DNA from: Paludibacteraceae bacterium
GTDB taxonomy: Bacteria; Bacteroidota; Bacteroidia; Bacteroidales; Paludibacteraceae
NCBI GenBank assembly: GCA_017517845.1
Contig: JAFWXW010000038.1
Span: 62,001-126,000 of the forward strand
Direction of reading: 5' to 3'
Length of the DNA stretch: 64,000 nt
Shown here: piece by piece, positions 1 through 7,831 of the stretch
How the letters are laid out: each line of letters begins with the position of its first letter
Numbering within the stretch: the first letter of the stretch is position 1
Translations under genes and position numbers: made by a program
Notes under the pieces: generated by a model
What the model saw: the letters and a program-made list of their open reading frames with translations, nothing else
Database searches by the model: none
Told to the model about the DNA's origin: nothing

Positions 1-1450
1 TGTTCAACTCCATAAATTCGTCAAATTTATCTGCACAAATTACCACAGTCTTTGGAATCAAAATTTGAGTAGTTTCATAATCAAAAAACTCCTCATTTCT
101 TTTTGAAATCAAGTCTAGAAATGCCAATCCTCGCCCTTTTCCACCCATAGAGGCTTCGCCAATACGAGCAAAGTTTGAATAACTGTCAAATCTATCACTT
201 AAAAAGACAGCTACCACACCTTTGTTTTTGACCTTTCTATAATAGACTATAGCATCGAAAATAATTTTTCTTGCTTCTGCCACTTCTTCTATAGACTGCA
301 CCTTTAAGTCTCTTAAAAACTCTGCCAATGGGAACATAGCACGAGAATACAGCCAACGAGATAGGTGATTTTTTGAAAGGTGATGAAATAGAGACTCCGC
401 TGGTATATCAAAAATCTTTTGTTGTAAATCTTTTAGATTTCTAACCACAGCCACCACCCAATGAGTTTCTGGGTCTATAAAATTGAAATCTCCGAAACCA
501 AAATTTTGTGTAACAGCCTCTTTTAACTCCAAATGCATCAAAGAGTTATTTTTATTAATAAAGTGAGCAAACAATCTATCTGCTTCCACTTTATTTTCCT
601 CTTCTGAGGATTCTATGATTATAGGTAAGAAACTATCCTTAGCTCTAATATATTCACATAGTTCTATACCAGAACGTGCATTTATCACCCCATCTTTTGG
701 GAAACGCACATCTGTAACCAACCCTAAAATGTTTTTTTGGTATTTATCATAGAGTTCTTTTGCCTCTTCATAAGTTCTTGCCAATAAAATCTTTGGTCTT
801 CCACGCATTCTGAGCATCTGTTCATGCTCATTAAGTGCCTCAGTCATAAAAGAACGCGACTGAACGAACACGTGTTTATATAAATAAGGTAATAGTGCAG
901 AATAAAAATGAATAGAATCTTCTACAAAAAGTATAGTCTGAACCCCTACAGACTTAACATCTTGATCCACATTCATTTTGTCCTCTATCAATTTAACTAT
1001 GGCTAGCAGAATATCTGGTTCCCCCAGCCAGTTAAAGATATAGTCTATAGCTGTTAAATCTTCATTAGCAAAAACCCTACGGAATATCTGAATAGAAAAT
1101 GGGGTCAATAATACCACTGGAATGCTAGGAAAATTATCTTTTAATTGCTTAGCGTACTCAAATACAGACCCATTGTCCATAGACGGCATAATGATAAATA
1201 AATCAAAACTTCTTATCTTTAGAAGTTCTTTTGCCTCTTCTTCTGTAGATGCTAGTGTAAAACGGGGTGGGTATCTAAGATTTAAAGAGGTGTATTCATT
1301 AAAAATCAACTCATCTATTCTGCCGTCTCCCTCTAGCATAAAAGCATCATACTTACTCGCTATGAGTAAGATATTATAGATACGTCCAGTCATAAGATTG
1401 GCAAATGACGTATCCTTAAAATACATTTTCTTTATATTTCCCCTATTCAT
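1..1450 (-). CDS. PEP synthase / pyruvate phosphate dikinase-like protein, N-terminal part, cut by window edge
   Basis: An open frame of 483 codons runs from an ATG at 1450 off the left edge without a stop. The visible half matches the Bacteroidales PEP/pyruvate-binding proteins of roughly 1000 residues. Two response-regulator-like segments come first (about residues 20-140, with LLTPFS and DYIFNWLG, and about 160-280, with ILFVEDS and a conserved Asp-rich strand). A linker follows, and then the start of the PPDK N-terminal ATP-grasp domain (ARIGEASMGGKGRGLAFLD). The family is expected to transfer phosphate between ATP, pyruvate and PEP, but the catalytic His region lies outside the window. 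The ATG at 1450 overlaps the thioesterase stop (ATGA), suggesting translational coupling; a second in-frame ATG at 1426 (start of MYFKD) fits known homologues equally well. The receiver-like N-terminus is a group trait and implies signal-responsive control. Confidence 0.85.
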   Translation of the reverse strand, partial: MNRGNIKKMYFKDTSFANLMTGRIYNILLIASKYDAFMLEGDGRIDELIFNEYTSLNLRYPPRFTLASTEEEAKELLKIRSFDLFIIMPSMDNGSVFEYAKQLKDNFPSIPVVLLTPFSIQIFRRVFANEDLTAIDYIFNWLGEPDILLAIVKLIEDKMNVDQDVKSVGVQTILFVEDSIHFYSALLPYLYKHVFVQSRSFMTEALNEHEQMLRMRGRPKILLARTYEEAKELYDKYQKNILGLVTDVRFPKDGVINARSGIELCEYIRAKDSFLPIIIESSEEENKVEADRLFAHFINKNNSLMHLELKEAVTQNFGFGDFNFIDPETHWVVAVVRNLKDLQQKIFDIPAESLFHHLSKNHLSRWLYSRAMFPLAEFLRDLKVQSIEEVAEARKIIFDAIVYYRKVKNKGVVAVFLSDRFDSYSNFARIGEASMGGKGRGLAFLDLISKRNEEFFDYETTQILIPKTVVICADKFDEFMELN

Positions 1451-1824
1451 TTTACTGTAAATGAAGTTGCATTAAGTATTGCTATTAGTTGTGAGGTCTC
1501 TTCATGAGTAACCTCTACCTTGTATCTAGAAATTGTTCTACCTACTTTGATAGGGATAGCCACAGCCACCAAAGTGCCTTCTTTTGCAGATTTGATAAAA
1601 TCTATAGTAGAGTTTAGAGTTACTGTTTGGCTACCATTGGCATTTGCAGCCACTGCCAAAGCATAATCTCCCAATGTAAACAAAACTCCACCATTAACCA
1701 ACCCCAATCCATTAAGATGAGTTTCATTAAGAACCAACTTACAAACTGATCTATCTATATTCGCTTCTATTATTTCTATGCCTATTGATTTAGCAAATTT
1801 ATCTCTTTCTGTATTATTTTCCAT
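1447..1824 (-). CDS. PaaI-type hotdog-fold thioesterase
   Basis: A 125-residue single-domain hotdog protein. The segment HLNGLGLVNGGVLFTLGDYA is the family signature (H-x2-G-x3-G-G then an acidic residue on the central helix), and the length is normal for PaaI/YbgC-like acyl-CoA thioesterases. These cytoplasmic tetramers hydrolyse acyl- or aryl-CoA thioesters, often as a scavenging function. The substrate cannot be told from sequence. It sits between an OmpA gene and a PEP-synthase-like gene on the same strand and overlaps the latter by 4 nt, so the two are probably co-translated. A terminator-like hairpin ends only 10 nt before the start codon, so expression may depend on read-through or on a promoter I could not see. 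Confidence 0.85.
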   Translation of the reverse strand: MENNTERDKFAKSIGIEIIEANIDRSVCKLVLNETHLNGLGLVNGGVLFTLGDYALAVAANANGSQTVTLNSTIDFIKSAKEGTLVAVAIPIKVGRTISRYKVEVTHEETSQLIAILNATSFTVK

Positions 1825-1833
1825 AGTTTAGGG

Positions 1834-1871
1834 TATAAAAAAGCCCTCTTAGTAATCTACCTTGAGGGCTT
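1834..1871 (-). terminator. Intrinsic terminator after the OmpA-family gene
   Basis: Arms AAGCCCTC (1841-1848 on +) and GAGGGCTT (1864-1871) form an 8-bp stem. On the minus strand it is followed by TTTTTATA. It lies 23 nt past the OmpA stop and ends 10 nt before the thioesterase ATG. Confidence 0.8.
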
Positions 1872-1893
1872 AAATTATCCATTTATAAATTTA

Positions 1894-3318
1894 TTATTTT
1901 GAGAAGAAGAAATCGCAACGGCGATTTTTTTGTTCAGCCATAGGAGGATTTGGTAATTGACCTTGAGCTTGTGTTGTAATACGTGATTCTTCTATTCCTG
2001 CTTTAACCAAAGCTGCTTTTACAACATCTACACGTTTTTGGCTAAGTTTCAAGTTGTAGTCATGACTTCCTGGGTAATCACAATAACCACGAAGTTCTAC
2101 TTTAAGTTCTGGATCTGCTTTAAGTTTTTCTACTACTTGTTCTATATTCTTTTTAGCTTTAGCAGTGATATTAGATTTATTAAATCCATAATATACAGAT
2201 AAATTATAATCTACTTCTGGATCCATACCTAGTGCAGTCATTACTTTCTTCACTTCGTCACAGCAACCTAGAGCTTCTTGAGGAATGCTTTCACCCCAGA
2301 AGTTTACAAATGCACCTTTTGGAGTATTAGGCTCACGGTCACGGAAGTTTGCAACACCGTCATTGTCATCGTCTGGAGAAACCGCATTGTAATCTTCTAA
2401 TGCTTGAATACGTGGTAGAATATTATTAGCTACTGTGTCTTCTAACACTTTTACTCTGCGTTTTAAGCTATCAAGGTCATCTTGGAAGCTCTTTTCGCCA
2501 GATACCAATTGACGATATTCATGCATTGAGATATTACGCATATGACCACCTTCTCTACCTTCTTGAAGGAATTTAACACGGAAGTTTGCAGCAACATAGA
2601 ACTGTCCGTCGTTCATAGTACCTTTTGTATAGTGTTCACCTTCAAAGTTGTCTTTATTGGTCATTCTATAATAACCACTTAAGCCTACAGCTAAGTGCTT
2701 ATTAATATTGTATTCTAAGTTGATACCCAATGGAATAGTAATAGATGTACCATAACCACTACCATCTTGACCTATTCCTTTAGGAGTATTTTCACCTGGA
2801 GCAGAACCTTCTACAGGGGTAGAAATACATTCATACCATACTAAACCCACACCAGCATTTAAGTATAAGTTCCATGCTGCAGATTTACGATATTGAGCAA
2901 ACAAGTTGAACATATTGATTGATGCCATCAACGAAGGAGAATACATATTTCCTTTGAATGAATTACGTCCCCATTCGGTAGAACCTGTAACACCTTGGTA
3001 TGGCATGTATTGGAAGTTTAATAATAAACCCCAAACTGGATTCCAAGTATATTCAGCTTCTAGACCTATAGTCCAAGAGACTTTAGATGCTGAAAGAATC
3101 TGGTCGAATTGTTGTTTTACGTCACCGTCGAACTGAGACATACCAACATTAAGACTCAAAGACCAGTGAGAGAAGTCTTTAAAATCATTTAAACCTCTAG
3201 TTGTTATAGTTTCAACAGAAGTTGTCTCTGTTTCTACAGCTGTAGTATTCTCTTCTGCAGAAAATGCAGGAACAGAAAACAATGATAATGCACATAAAAA
3301 TGCGAAAATCTTTTTCAT
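1894..3318 (-). CDS. OmpA-family outer-membrane protein with N-terminal beta-barrel
   Basis: A 474-residue protein with a clear signal peptide (MKKIFAFLCALSLFSVPAFS). Residues about 50-260 look like an outer-membrane beta-barrel, with alternating aromatic strands. Residues about 275-310 are a short coiled-coil-like stretch. A thrombospondin-type-3-like calcium motif (DDDNDGVANFRDREPNTP) follows, and residues about 370-474 form an OmpA C-terminal domain that binds peptidoglycan (VELRGYCDYPGSHDYN and the LSQKRVDVVKAAL helix). It should tether the outer membrane to the wall. The gene is monocistronic: its own -7 box lies 28 nt upstream and a terminator lies downstream. Close relatives are the abundant major OmpA-like proteins of Bacteroidales. 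Confidence 0.9.
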   Translation of the reverse strand: MKKIFAFLCALSLFSVPAFSAEENTTAVETETTSVETITTRGLNDFKDFSHWSLSLNVGMSQFDGDVKQQFDQILSASKVSWTIGLEAEYTWNPVWGLLLNFQYMPYQGVTGSTEWGRNSFKGNMYSPSLMASINMFNLFAQYRKSAAWNLYLNAGVGLVWYECISTPVEGSAPGENTPKGIGQDGSGYGTSITIPLGINLEYNINKHLAVGLSGYYRMTNKDNFEGEHYTKGTMNDGQFYVAANFRVKFLQEGREGGHMRNISMHEYRQLVSGEKSFQDDLDSLKRRVKVLEDTVANNILPRIQALEDYNAVSPDDDNDGVANFRDREPNTPKGAFVNFWGESIPQEALGCCDEVKKVMTALGMDPEVDYNLSVYYGFNKSNITAKAKKNIEQVVEKLKADPELKVELRGYCDYPGSHDYNLKLSQKRVDVVKAALVKAGIEESRITTQAQGQLPNPPMAEQKNRRCDFFFSK

Positions 3319-3345
3319 GTTTATATTTTTTTACAAATTCAGCAA

Positions 3346-3353
3346 CAAAATTA
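3346..3353 (-). promoter_or_regulatory. -7 promoter box for the OmpA-family gene
   Basis: TAATTTTG on the minus strand matches TAnnTTTG, 28 nt before the ATG. No clear -33 box. Confidence 0.5.
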
Positions 3354-3404
3354 ATAAAAAAAAATAATTATTGCACTATAATCTGATAAAAATTTAGTTT
3401 TTTC

Positions 3405-4721
3405 CTACATATTTTGTATAATATCACCAAAAAGTGTTATAGCACTGGCATCTTTTATTCTAACTCTCACTAAATCACCTACTTTTTGACCTTGGTTATC
3501 AAAGAGTACAACCTTGTTTTGAGAGGTTCTACCAGAGAGTTGTTCGCGAGAGCGTTTGGAATACCCCTCTACCAAAACTTCAAACTCTTTTCCTATATCA
3601 TTTTTGTTGCTTTGAAGTGAGAGTTCCATTTGAAGATCTATCATTTCTTGAAGGCGACGAAGTTTTACTTCTTCTGGCACATCATCCGGTAAATTTTTTG
3701 ATGCGTACGTACCTTTTCTTTCTGAATACTTAAACATAAATGCACTATCATATCCCACTTCACGCATAAGACTCAGTGTCTGTTGATGGTCTTCCTCTGT
3801 CTCTGAATGAAAACCTGTGAACATATCTGTAGAGATTCCACAATCTGGTATATGCTTTCTAATCAATGCTATACGTTCTAGATACCATTCTCGAGTATAT
3901 TTTCTATTCATCAATTTAAGAATTCTAGAACTTCCAGACTGAACTGGCAAGTGAATATGCTTACATAGATTTGGATATTTACTAATCACTATAATAGTCT
4001 CCTCACTCATATCTTTTGGGTGAGAAGTAGTAAATCTAATTCTTATACCAGGAATAGCTTGAGCCAAATTTTCTAGAAGTCCAGCAAAGTTTAAACCCTC
4101 ATAATTGTATGAGTTTACATTTTGGCCCAAAAGTGTAACTTCCTTATACCCACGATTGTACAAATCTTGAACTTCATTCAATATACTATTGTATGGACGC
4201 GAACGCTCACGACCACGAGTATAAGGAACAATACAATATGAACAGAAATTATTACAACCTCGCATAATAGATACGAAACCAGAAATTCTATTTCCTCCTA
4301 TACGTTGAGGTAGAACATCTTTGTAGGTTTCTGTTAGAGAAAGGTCTATATTCATAGATTTTTCTCCTTGTTCTGCTTGTGCAATAAGGTTTGGCAAATC
4401 TAGATATGCATCTGGACCTGCCACCAAATCAACAGCAGGGTGTTCTAGAAGTTCTTTTTGCATACGTTCTGCCATACAACCAATAACACCAACAATAAGC
4501 TTTTTGTTTTTACGCTTCAATTGTCTGAAAAACTCCAATCTAGACATTGCCTTCACCTCAGCATGTTCTCTAATGGAACAAGTGTTGATAAATATTGCAT
4601 CTGCAGTTTCTAATGTATCGCAAAGCTCATAATCTGCCATTTTCATTACAGCTGCCACCACTTCACTATCTGCAAAGTTCATCTGACAACCGTATGTCTC
4701 TATAAATAGTTGTTTGCTCAT
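3405..4721 (-). CDS. miaB: tRNA-2-methylthio-N6-dimethylallyladenosine synthase MiaB
   Basis: A 438-residue methylthiotransferase. The N-terminal MTTase domain carries the three cluster-binding cysteines (ETYGCQMN, FINTCSIRE, GVIGCMAER). The radical-SAM core has CxxxCxxC in RGCNNFCSYCIVPYTRGRE. A C-terminal TRAM domain (about 375-438) ends with VRVRIKDASAITLFGDI. The enzyme adds the 2-methylthio group to i6A37 of tRNAs reading UNN codons, using two 4Fe-4S clusters and SAM. Length and motif order are those of MiaB rather than MtaB or RimO. It stands alone, with its own -7 box 20 nt upstream. The short spacer to the OmpA gene contains no terminator I recognise. Confidence 0.96.
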   Translation of the reverse strand: MSKQLFIETYGCQMNFADSEVVAAVMKMADYELCDTLETADAIFINTCSIREHAEVKAMSRLEFFRQLKRKNKKLIVGVIGCMAERMQKELLEHPAVDLVAGPDAYLDLPNLIAQAEQGEKSMNIDLSLTETYKDVLPQRIGGNRISGFVSIMRGCNNFCSYCIVPYTRGRERSRPYNSILNEVQDLYNRGYKEVTLLGQNVNSYNYEGLNFAGLLENLAQAIPGIRIRFTTSHPKDMSEETIIVISKYPNLCKHIHLPVQSGSSRILKLMNRKYTREWYLERIALIRKHIPDCGISTDMFTGFHSETEEDHQQTLSLMREVGYDSAFMFKYSERKGTYASKNLPDDVPEEVKLRRLQEMIDLQMELSLQSNKNDIGKEFEVLVEGYSKRSREQLSGRTSQNKVVLFDNQGQKVGDLVRVRIKDASAITLFGDIIQNM

Positions 4722-4740
4722 AATCTTAATTTTAAGAGTA

Positions 4741-4748
4741 CAAAGATA
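4741..4748 (-). promoter_or_regulatory. -7 promoter box for miaB
   Basis: TATCTTTG on the minus strand, 20 nt before the miaB ATG. No -33 box recognised. Confidence 0.5.
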
Positions 4749-4764
4749 GTAAAAAATTAGAAAT

Positions 4765-4808
4765 TGGGAGTTAGAAGTGAGAAGTTAGAAGTGAGGAGTG
4801 AGGAGTTG
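4765..4808. repeat. Degenerate heptamer tandem array (GAGTTAG/AGTGAGG type)
   Basis: About six units of a 7-nt motif (AGTTAGA, AGTGAGA, AGTGAGG) in tandem. The same motif recurs at 17691, 19281 and 43014 on the + strand. Confidence 0.8.
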
Positions 4809-4829
4809 GGCTGATGGGAGCCTTAAAAT

Positions 4830-4896
4830 GCAAACGATTGAGCAGAATTTAGTTAATTTATGTTAAATATGTAAATTTTCACTCGCAAACGATTGC
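4830..4896. promoter_or_regulatory. Pair of LacI/PurR-type operator-like palindromes
   Basis: GCAAACGATTG at 4830-4840 and GCAAACGATTGC at 4885-4896. Both fit the GCAAnCGnTTGC dyad bound by LacI-family repressors. They are 55 bp apart, close to five helical turns. The second covers the -33 element of the next promoter, an arrangement suited to repression. No LacI-family gene is in the window, so the regulator is unknown. Confidence 0.4.
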
Positions 4897-4922
4897 AGTT
4901 TCAAAAATTTAATATACATTTG
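4893..4922 (+). promoter_or_regulatory. Bacteroides-type promoter driving the candidate small RNA
   Basis: -33 TTG at 4893-4895, 19-nt spacer, -7 TACATTTG at 4915-4922. Transcription should begin near 4929. Confidence 0.5.
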
Positions 4923-4928
4923 CAAAGA

Positions 4929-5008
4929 ATTCACGTAGAAATTAAGTTTTTTCATAGTTTAAGGTTTAGAAAAGATAAGGGAGGGTTTTCCTTCCTTATC
5001 TTTTATTT
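4929..5008 (+). ncRNA. Candidate small RNA of about 80 nt ending in a strong intrinsic terminator
   Basis: It begins just after a consensus promoter and ends in a hairpin with arms AAAAGATAAGG (4970-4980) and CCTTATCTTTT (4994-5004), running into TTTTATTTAT. There is no ATG on this strand within it and no gene follows before the next promoter. I infer an independent short transcript. A 30-codon frame on the opposite strand (4955-4863) is an alternative reading that I consider weaker. Confidence 0.4.
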
Positions 5009-5059
5009 ATGGCATAGGTATTCTTTCTGTGGAAATTGAATTTAATTTAATCAACAAAA

Positions 5060-5091
5060 TTTGATTATTAAGAAAAGAAAGGTTACCTTTG
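5060..5091 (+). promoter_or_regulatory. Promoter of greA
   Basis: TTTG at 5060-5063, 20-nt spacer, TACCTTTG at 5084-5091. This is a full match to the Bacteroides -33/-7 consensus. Expected start is near 5098, giving a leader of about 160 nt. Confidence 0.65.
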
Positions 5092-5097
5092 CATAGT

Positions 5098-5210
5098 AAT
5101 CCCCAATCAAAAGAAAGTCTGACCACATATTTTTATTAGACTTTTAACTAGGAGTGAATGCAAAAGGTGGGATTTTTGGAACCCTTTTGAGTCACTCTAT
5201 TTTATTTTTG
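5098..5210 (+). ncRNA. Structured greA leader or independent small RNA with terminator-like hairpin
   Basis: First helix: AAAGTCT (5114-5120) with AGACTTT (5138-5144). Second, longer hairpin: GAGTGA (5152-5157) with TCACTC (5192-5197), then CAAAAGG (5161-5167) with CCTTTTG (5183-5189). TATTTTATTTTTG follows directly, the layout of an intrinsic terminator or attenuator ahead of greA. I cannot assign it to a known RNA family. Confidence 0.45.
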
Positions 5211-5259
5211 TGTTTTTTGAAATTAATTGAATTAAATAAATAATTAAATAATAAATATT

Positions 5260-5730
5260 ATGGCTATTACTTACATGTCAAAAGAGGGGTATGACAAACT
5301 CCTGAAAGAGATTGCACACCTAGAGAGTGTGGAAAGACCACGTATTATTAATGCTATTTCTGAGGCAAGAGACAAAGGTGACTTATCTGAAAATGCAGAA
5401 TATGACTCTGCAAAAGAAGCCCAAGGTTTGCTTGAAGCTAAGATTTCTCAACTTAAAGCAACATTGTTAAATGTTCGCATTATTGACGAAAGCTTAATTT
5501 CTACAGATAGTGTTCAAATTTTGAGCAAGGTTACTATCCGTAACACTAAAACTAACCAACAAATGACATATACCCTAGTTTCTGAAGCAGAAGCAAACCT
5601 AAGAGAAGGTAAAATGTCTATTGGTACTCCTATTGCAAAAGCATTAATAGGTAAGAAAAAAGGAGAAGTAGTTCCAGTGACCACTCCTTCTGGTATTATA
5701 GAATTTGAAATCGTTGATTTAGGTATCTAA
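5260..5730 (+). CDS. greA: Transcription elongation factor GreA
   Basis: A 156-residue protein of normal GreA length. Residues 1-75 form the antiparallel coiled coil, with the acidic tip pattern RDKGDLSENAEYDSAKEA that reaches the RNA-polymerase active site. Residues about 80-156 are the FKBP-like C-terminal domain (SEAEANLREGKMSIGTPIAKAL and GKKKGEVV). GreA rescues backtracked polymerase by stimulating cleavage of the nascent RNA 3' end. It is first in an operon with the HIT protein gene, 4 nt downstream. It has a consensus promoter and a long structured leader that could set its level by early termination. Confidence 0.97.
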   Translation: MAITYMSKEGYDKLLKEIAHLESVERPRIINAISEARDKGDLSENAEYDSAKEAQGLLEAKISQLKATLLNVRIIDESLISTDSVQILSKVTIRNTKTNQQMTYTLVSEAEANLREGKMSIGTPIAKALIGKKKGEVVPVTTPSGIIEFEIVDLGI

Positions 5731-5734
5731 TATT

Positions 5735-6127
5735 ATGGCAACTATATTTAGTAGAATAGTAGCAGGAGAAATACCTAGTTATAAGGTAGCAGAGAATGAC
5801 AAATTTTATGCATTCTTGGATATTAATCCTTTAGTAAAAGGTCACACACTAGTTATTCCAAAACAAGAAGTGGATTATATTTTTGACCTTAGCGACGAAG
5901 ACCTTGCAGAAATGCAGGTATTTGCAAAGAAAGTAGCTGCAGCTATTAAGTCTGCATTCCCTTGTTTAAAGGTAGGACAAGCAGTAATAGGACTTGAAGT
6001 TCCACATGCACACATTCACTTAATTCCTATTCAAAAGGAAAGCGATATGCTGTTCTCCAATCCAAAACTTAAACTCACACCAGAAGAGTTTAAAGAAATC
6101 GCAGAAAAGATTCAAGCAGAGTTCTAA
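5735..6127 (+). CDS. HIT-family nucleotide-binding hydrolase
   Basis: A 130-residue histidine-triad protein with the catalytic motif HxHxHxx in PHAHIHLIP near residue 93. The N-terminal IFSRIVAGEIPSYKVAEND strand is typical of the HinT/Hit branch. These small cytoplasmic homodimers cleave nucleotide phosphoramidates or adenylated intermediates; the physiological substrate in Bacteroidetes is not established. It follows greA by 4 nt and ends at a strong terminator, so the two form a two-gene operon, a frequent arrangement in this phylum. Confidence 0.93.
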   Translation: MATIFSRIVAGEIPSYKVAENDKFYAFLDINPLVKGHTLVIPKQEVDYIFDLSDEDLAEMQVFAKKVAAAIKSAFPCLKVGQAVIGLEVPHAHIHLIPIQKESDMLFSNPKLKLTPEEFKEIAEKIQAEF

Positions 6128-6130
6128 TAG

Positions 6131-6165
6131 AAAATCCCGAAATTTTCATTTCGGGATTTTTTTAT
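6131..6165 (+). terminator. Intrinsic terminator of the greA-HIT operon
   Basis: AAATCCCGAAA (6132-6142) pairs with TTTCGGGATTT (6149-6159), followed by a T run. Confidence 0.9.
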
Positions 6166-6280
6166 ATTATATTACCTCCTTAATCTTGAGTTTTAAAGAG
6201 GTAAATTACTCGAAGCTAAAGCTTCTCGTGATTTTAGGCTGCACTCGGCAATAACCAATTAAAATTGTTTATTAATATAA

Positions 6281-6331
6281 TTTAATGGTCTATTCTATTA
6301 CAAGTAAACTTGCATAGAACAAACCATTAAA
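6281..6331. repeat. Long imperfect inverted repeat between HIT and asnS
   Basis: Nested arms TTTAATGGT/ACCATTAAA, TTCTAT/ATAGAA and CAAGT/ACTTG make a hairpin of about 50 nt. It sits beside other small dyads (CAATT/AATTG at 6256-6267, GAAGC/GCTTC near 6215-6230). It carries no gene; origin unknown. Confidence 0.6.
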
Positions 6332-6336
6332 TATAT

Positions 6337-6364
6337 AATAACCCAAACTTACGTTTGGGTTATT
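6337..6364 (-). terminator. Intrinsic terminator of asnS
   Basis: AATAACCCAAAC (6337-6348) pairs with GTTTGGGTTATT (6353-6364) around a 4-nt loop. On the minus strand an A/T-rich tract follows. It lies 14 nt beyond the asnS stop. Confidence 0.8.
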
Positions 6365-6377
6365 GCTCTCATTTGCG

Positions 6378-7784
6378 CTAAAATTCAAGATTATTTGGAG
6401 TACGTGGGAATGGAATTACATCGCGAATGTTAGACATGCCTGTAACGAATAGTAATAGACGCTCAAAACCTAAACCGAAGCCTGAGTGAGGAGCAGAACC
6501 CCAACGACGAGTATTTAGATACCACCAAATATCTTTTTCTGGAACTCCCATTTCTGCAGCACGAGTTTTAAGTTTTTCATAGTCTGCTTCACGTTCAGAA
6601 CCACCAATAATTTCACCAATTTTTGGGAATAAAACGTCCATAGCACGTACAGTTTTGCCATCTTCGTTTTGTTTCATATAGAAAGATTTGATTTCTTTTG
6701 GATAATCAGTTAAGATTACAGGACGTTTGAAGTGTTCTTCAACTAAATAACGTTCATGTTCAGATTGTAGGTCTATACCCCAACCTACTTTAAATTCAAA
6801 CTTCTTGCCATTTTTTACAGCTTCTTCAAGAATTTGAACACCTTCTGTGTAGGTTAAACGTACAAAATCATTTGCTAAAACAAAGTTGATTCTGTCTATC
6901 AATTCTTTGTCAAACATATCGTTTAAGAATTGAATATCGTCTTTGCAGTTTTCTAATGCCCAAGTTAAGCAGAATTTAACAAAGTCTTCTGCAAGTTGCA
7001 TATTGTCATTTATATCATAAAATGACATTTCTGGTTCTATCATCCAGAATTCTGATAGGTGTCTAGGAGTATTAGAGTTTTCTGCACGGAATGTAGGACC
7101 AAAAGTGTAAATTTCACCTAGAGATAGGGCACCTAATTCACCTTCTAACTGACCAGACACGGTAAGAGAAGCGTGTTTTCCGTAGAAATCTTGGTTGTAA
7201 TCTACTTTTCCTTCTTCTGTTTTAGGAAGATTTTCCAAATCCATAGTGGTAACAGTAAACATTTGACCAGCTCCCTCACAATCTGACGCTGTGATAAGTG
7301 GAGTATGGAAATAATAGAAACCTCTTTGGTGGAAGAAAGTATGAATAGCCATTGCCATATTGTGACGAATGCGGAACACTGCACCAAAAGTATTGGTACG
7401 AGGACGTAAATATGCTATTTCACGAAGGAACTCCATTGAGTGACCTTTTTTCTGCAATGGATATGTTTCTGGATCTGCTTCTCCATAAACTTCGATGCTA
7501 GTTGCCTGGATTTCAACAGACTGACCTTTACCCATAGATTGTACTAATGTACCAGTCACACCAATACAAGCACCAGTTGTTATTTTTTTAAGCTCATTTT
7601 CATCAAAATTTGCATTATCAACAACTATCTGGATATTATTAATAGTAGATCCATCGTTTAGAGCGATGAAACTTACATTTTTGTTACCACGACGGGTTCT
7701 CACCCAACCTTTCACAATGATTTCTTCTCCGTAGCAAGTCATTTGTAATGCTTTTGCTACCTTAATTCTGCCTAAAACACTCAT
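6378..7784 (-). CDS. asnS: Asparaginyl-tRNA synthetase
   Basis: A 468-residue class II aminoacyl-tRNA synthetase. The N-terminal OB-fold (about 15-110, [21 protein letters not shown]) binds the anticodon. The catalytic domain shows motif 2 ([20 protein letters not shown]) and motif 3 near the end ([16 protein letters not shown]). AsnRS-specific features are the sequence around [14 protein letters not shown] and the absence of AspRS insertions. It attaches Asn to tRNA-Asn using ATP, so this organism need not rely on transamidation for Asn-tRNA. The gene has its own promoter overlapping the end of the upstream barrel gene, and its own terminator. Confidence 0.96.
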   Translation of the reverse strand: MSVLGRIKVAKALQMTCYGEEIIVKGWVRTRRGNKNVSFIALNDGSTINNIQIVVDNANFDENELKKITTGACIGVTGTLVQSMGKGQSVEIQATSIEVYGEADPETYPLQKKGHSMEFLREIAYLRPRTNTFGAVFRIRHNMAMAIHTFFHQRGFYYFHTPLITASDCEGAGQMFTVTTMDLENLPKTEEGKVDYNQDFYGKHASLTVSGQLEGELGALSLGEIYTFGPTFRAENSNTPRHLSEFWMIEPEMSFYDINDNMQLAEDFVKFCLTWALENCKDDIQFLNDMFDKELIDRINFVLANDFVRLTYTEGVQILEEAVKNGKKFEFKVGWGIDLQSEHERYLVEEHFKRPVILTDYPKEIKSFYMKQNEDGKTVRAMDVLFPKIGEIIGGSEREADYEKLKTRAAEMGVPEKDIWWYLNTRRWGSAPHSGFGLGFERLLLFVTGMSNIRDVIPFPRTPNNLEF

Positions 7785-7801
7785 AATTTTAAATTGAGTC
7801 G

Positions 7802-7831
7802 CAAAGTTATTATTTTTTTTTAATTAAAACA
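7802..7831 (-). promoter_or_regulatory. Promoter of asnS
   Basis: On the minus strand, TTG at 7831-7829, 19-nt spacer, TAACTTTG at 7809-7802. The -33 lies inside the last codons of the upstream barrel gene. Confidence 0.55.

Larger units (their letters stand above)
4722..5259. other. 538-nt gene-free interval between miaB and greA
   Basis: No convincing protein gene on either strand. It holds, in order, the miaB promoter, a degenerate GAGTTAG/GTGAGGA heptamer array, two GCAAACGATTG palindromes, a promoter-hairpin unit (candidate sRNA) and a second promoter followed by the structured greA leader. Each is listed separately. Confidence 0.8.

Noticed and set aside
1122..1379. An 85-codon plus-strand frame near the left edge
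   Set aside because: It runs opposite the open PEP-synthase-like gene, whose motifs are clear on the minus strand.
4863..4955. A 30-codon frame on the minus strand (MKKLNFYVNSLQ...) upstream of miaB
   Set aside because: It overlaps the operator-like palindromes and the promoter of the candidate sRNA; composition and length give no coding support. Kept only as an alternative to the sRNA.
5158..5190. A 10-codon frame with an AGGAG sequence upstream inside the greA leader hairpin
   Set aside because: Bacteroidota rarely use Shine-Dalgarno sites and the frame is fully explained as hairpin sequence.
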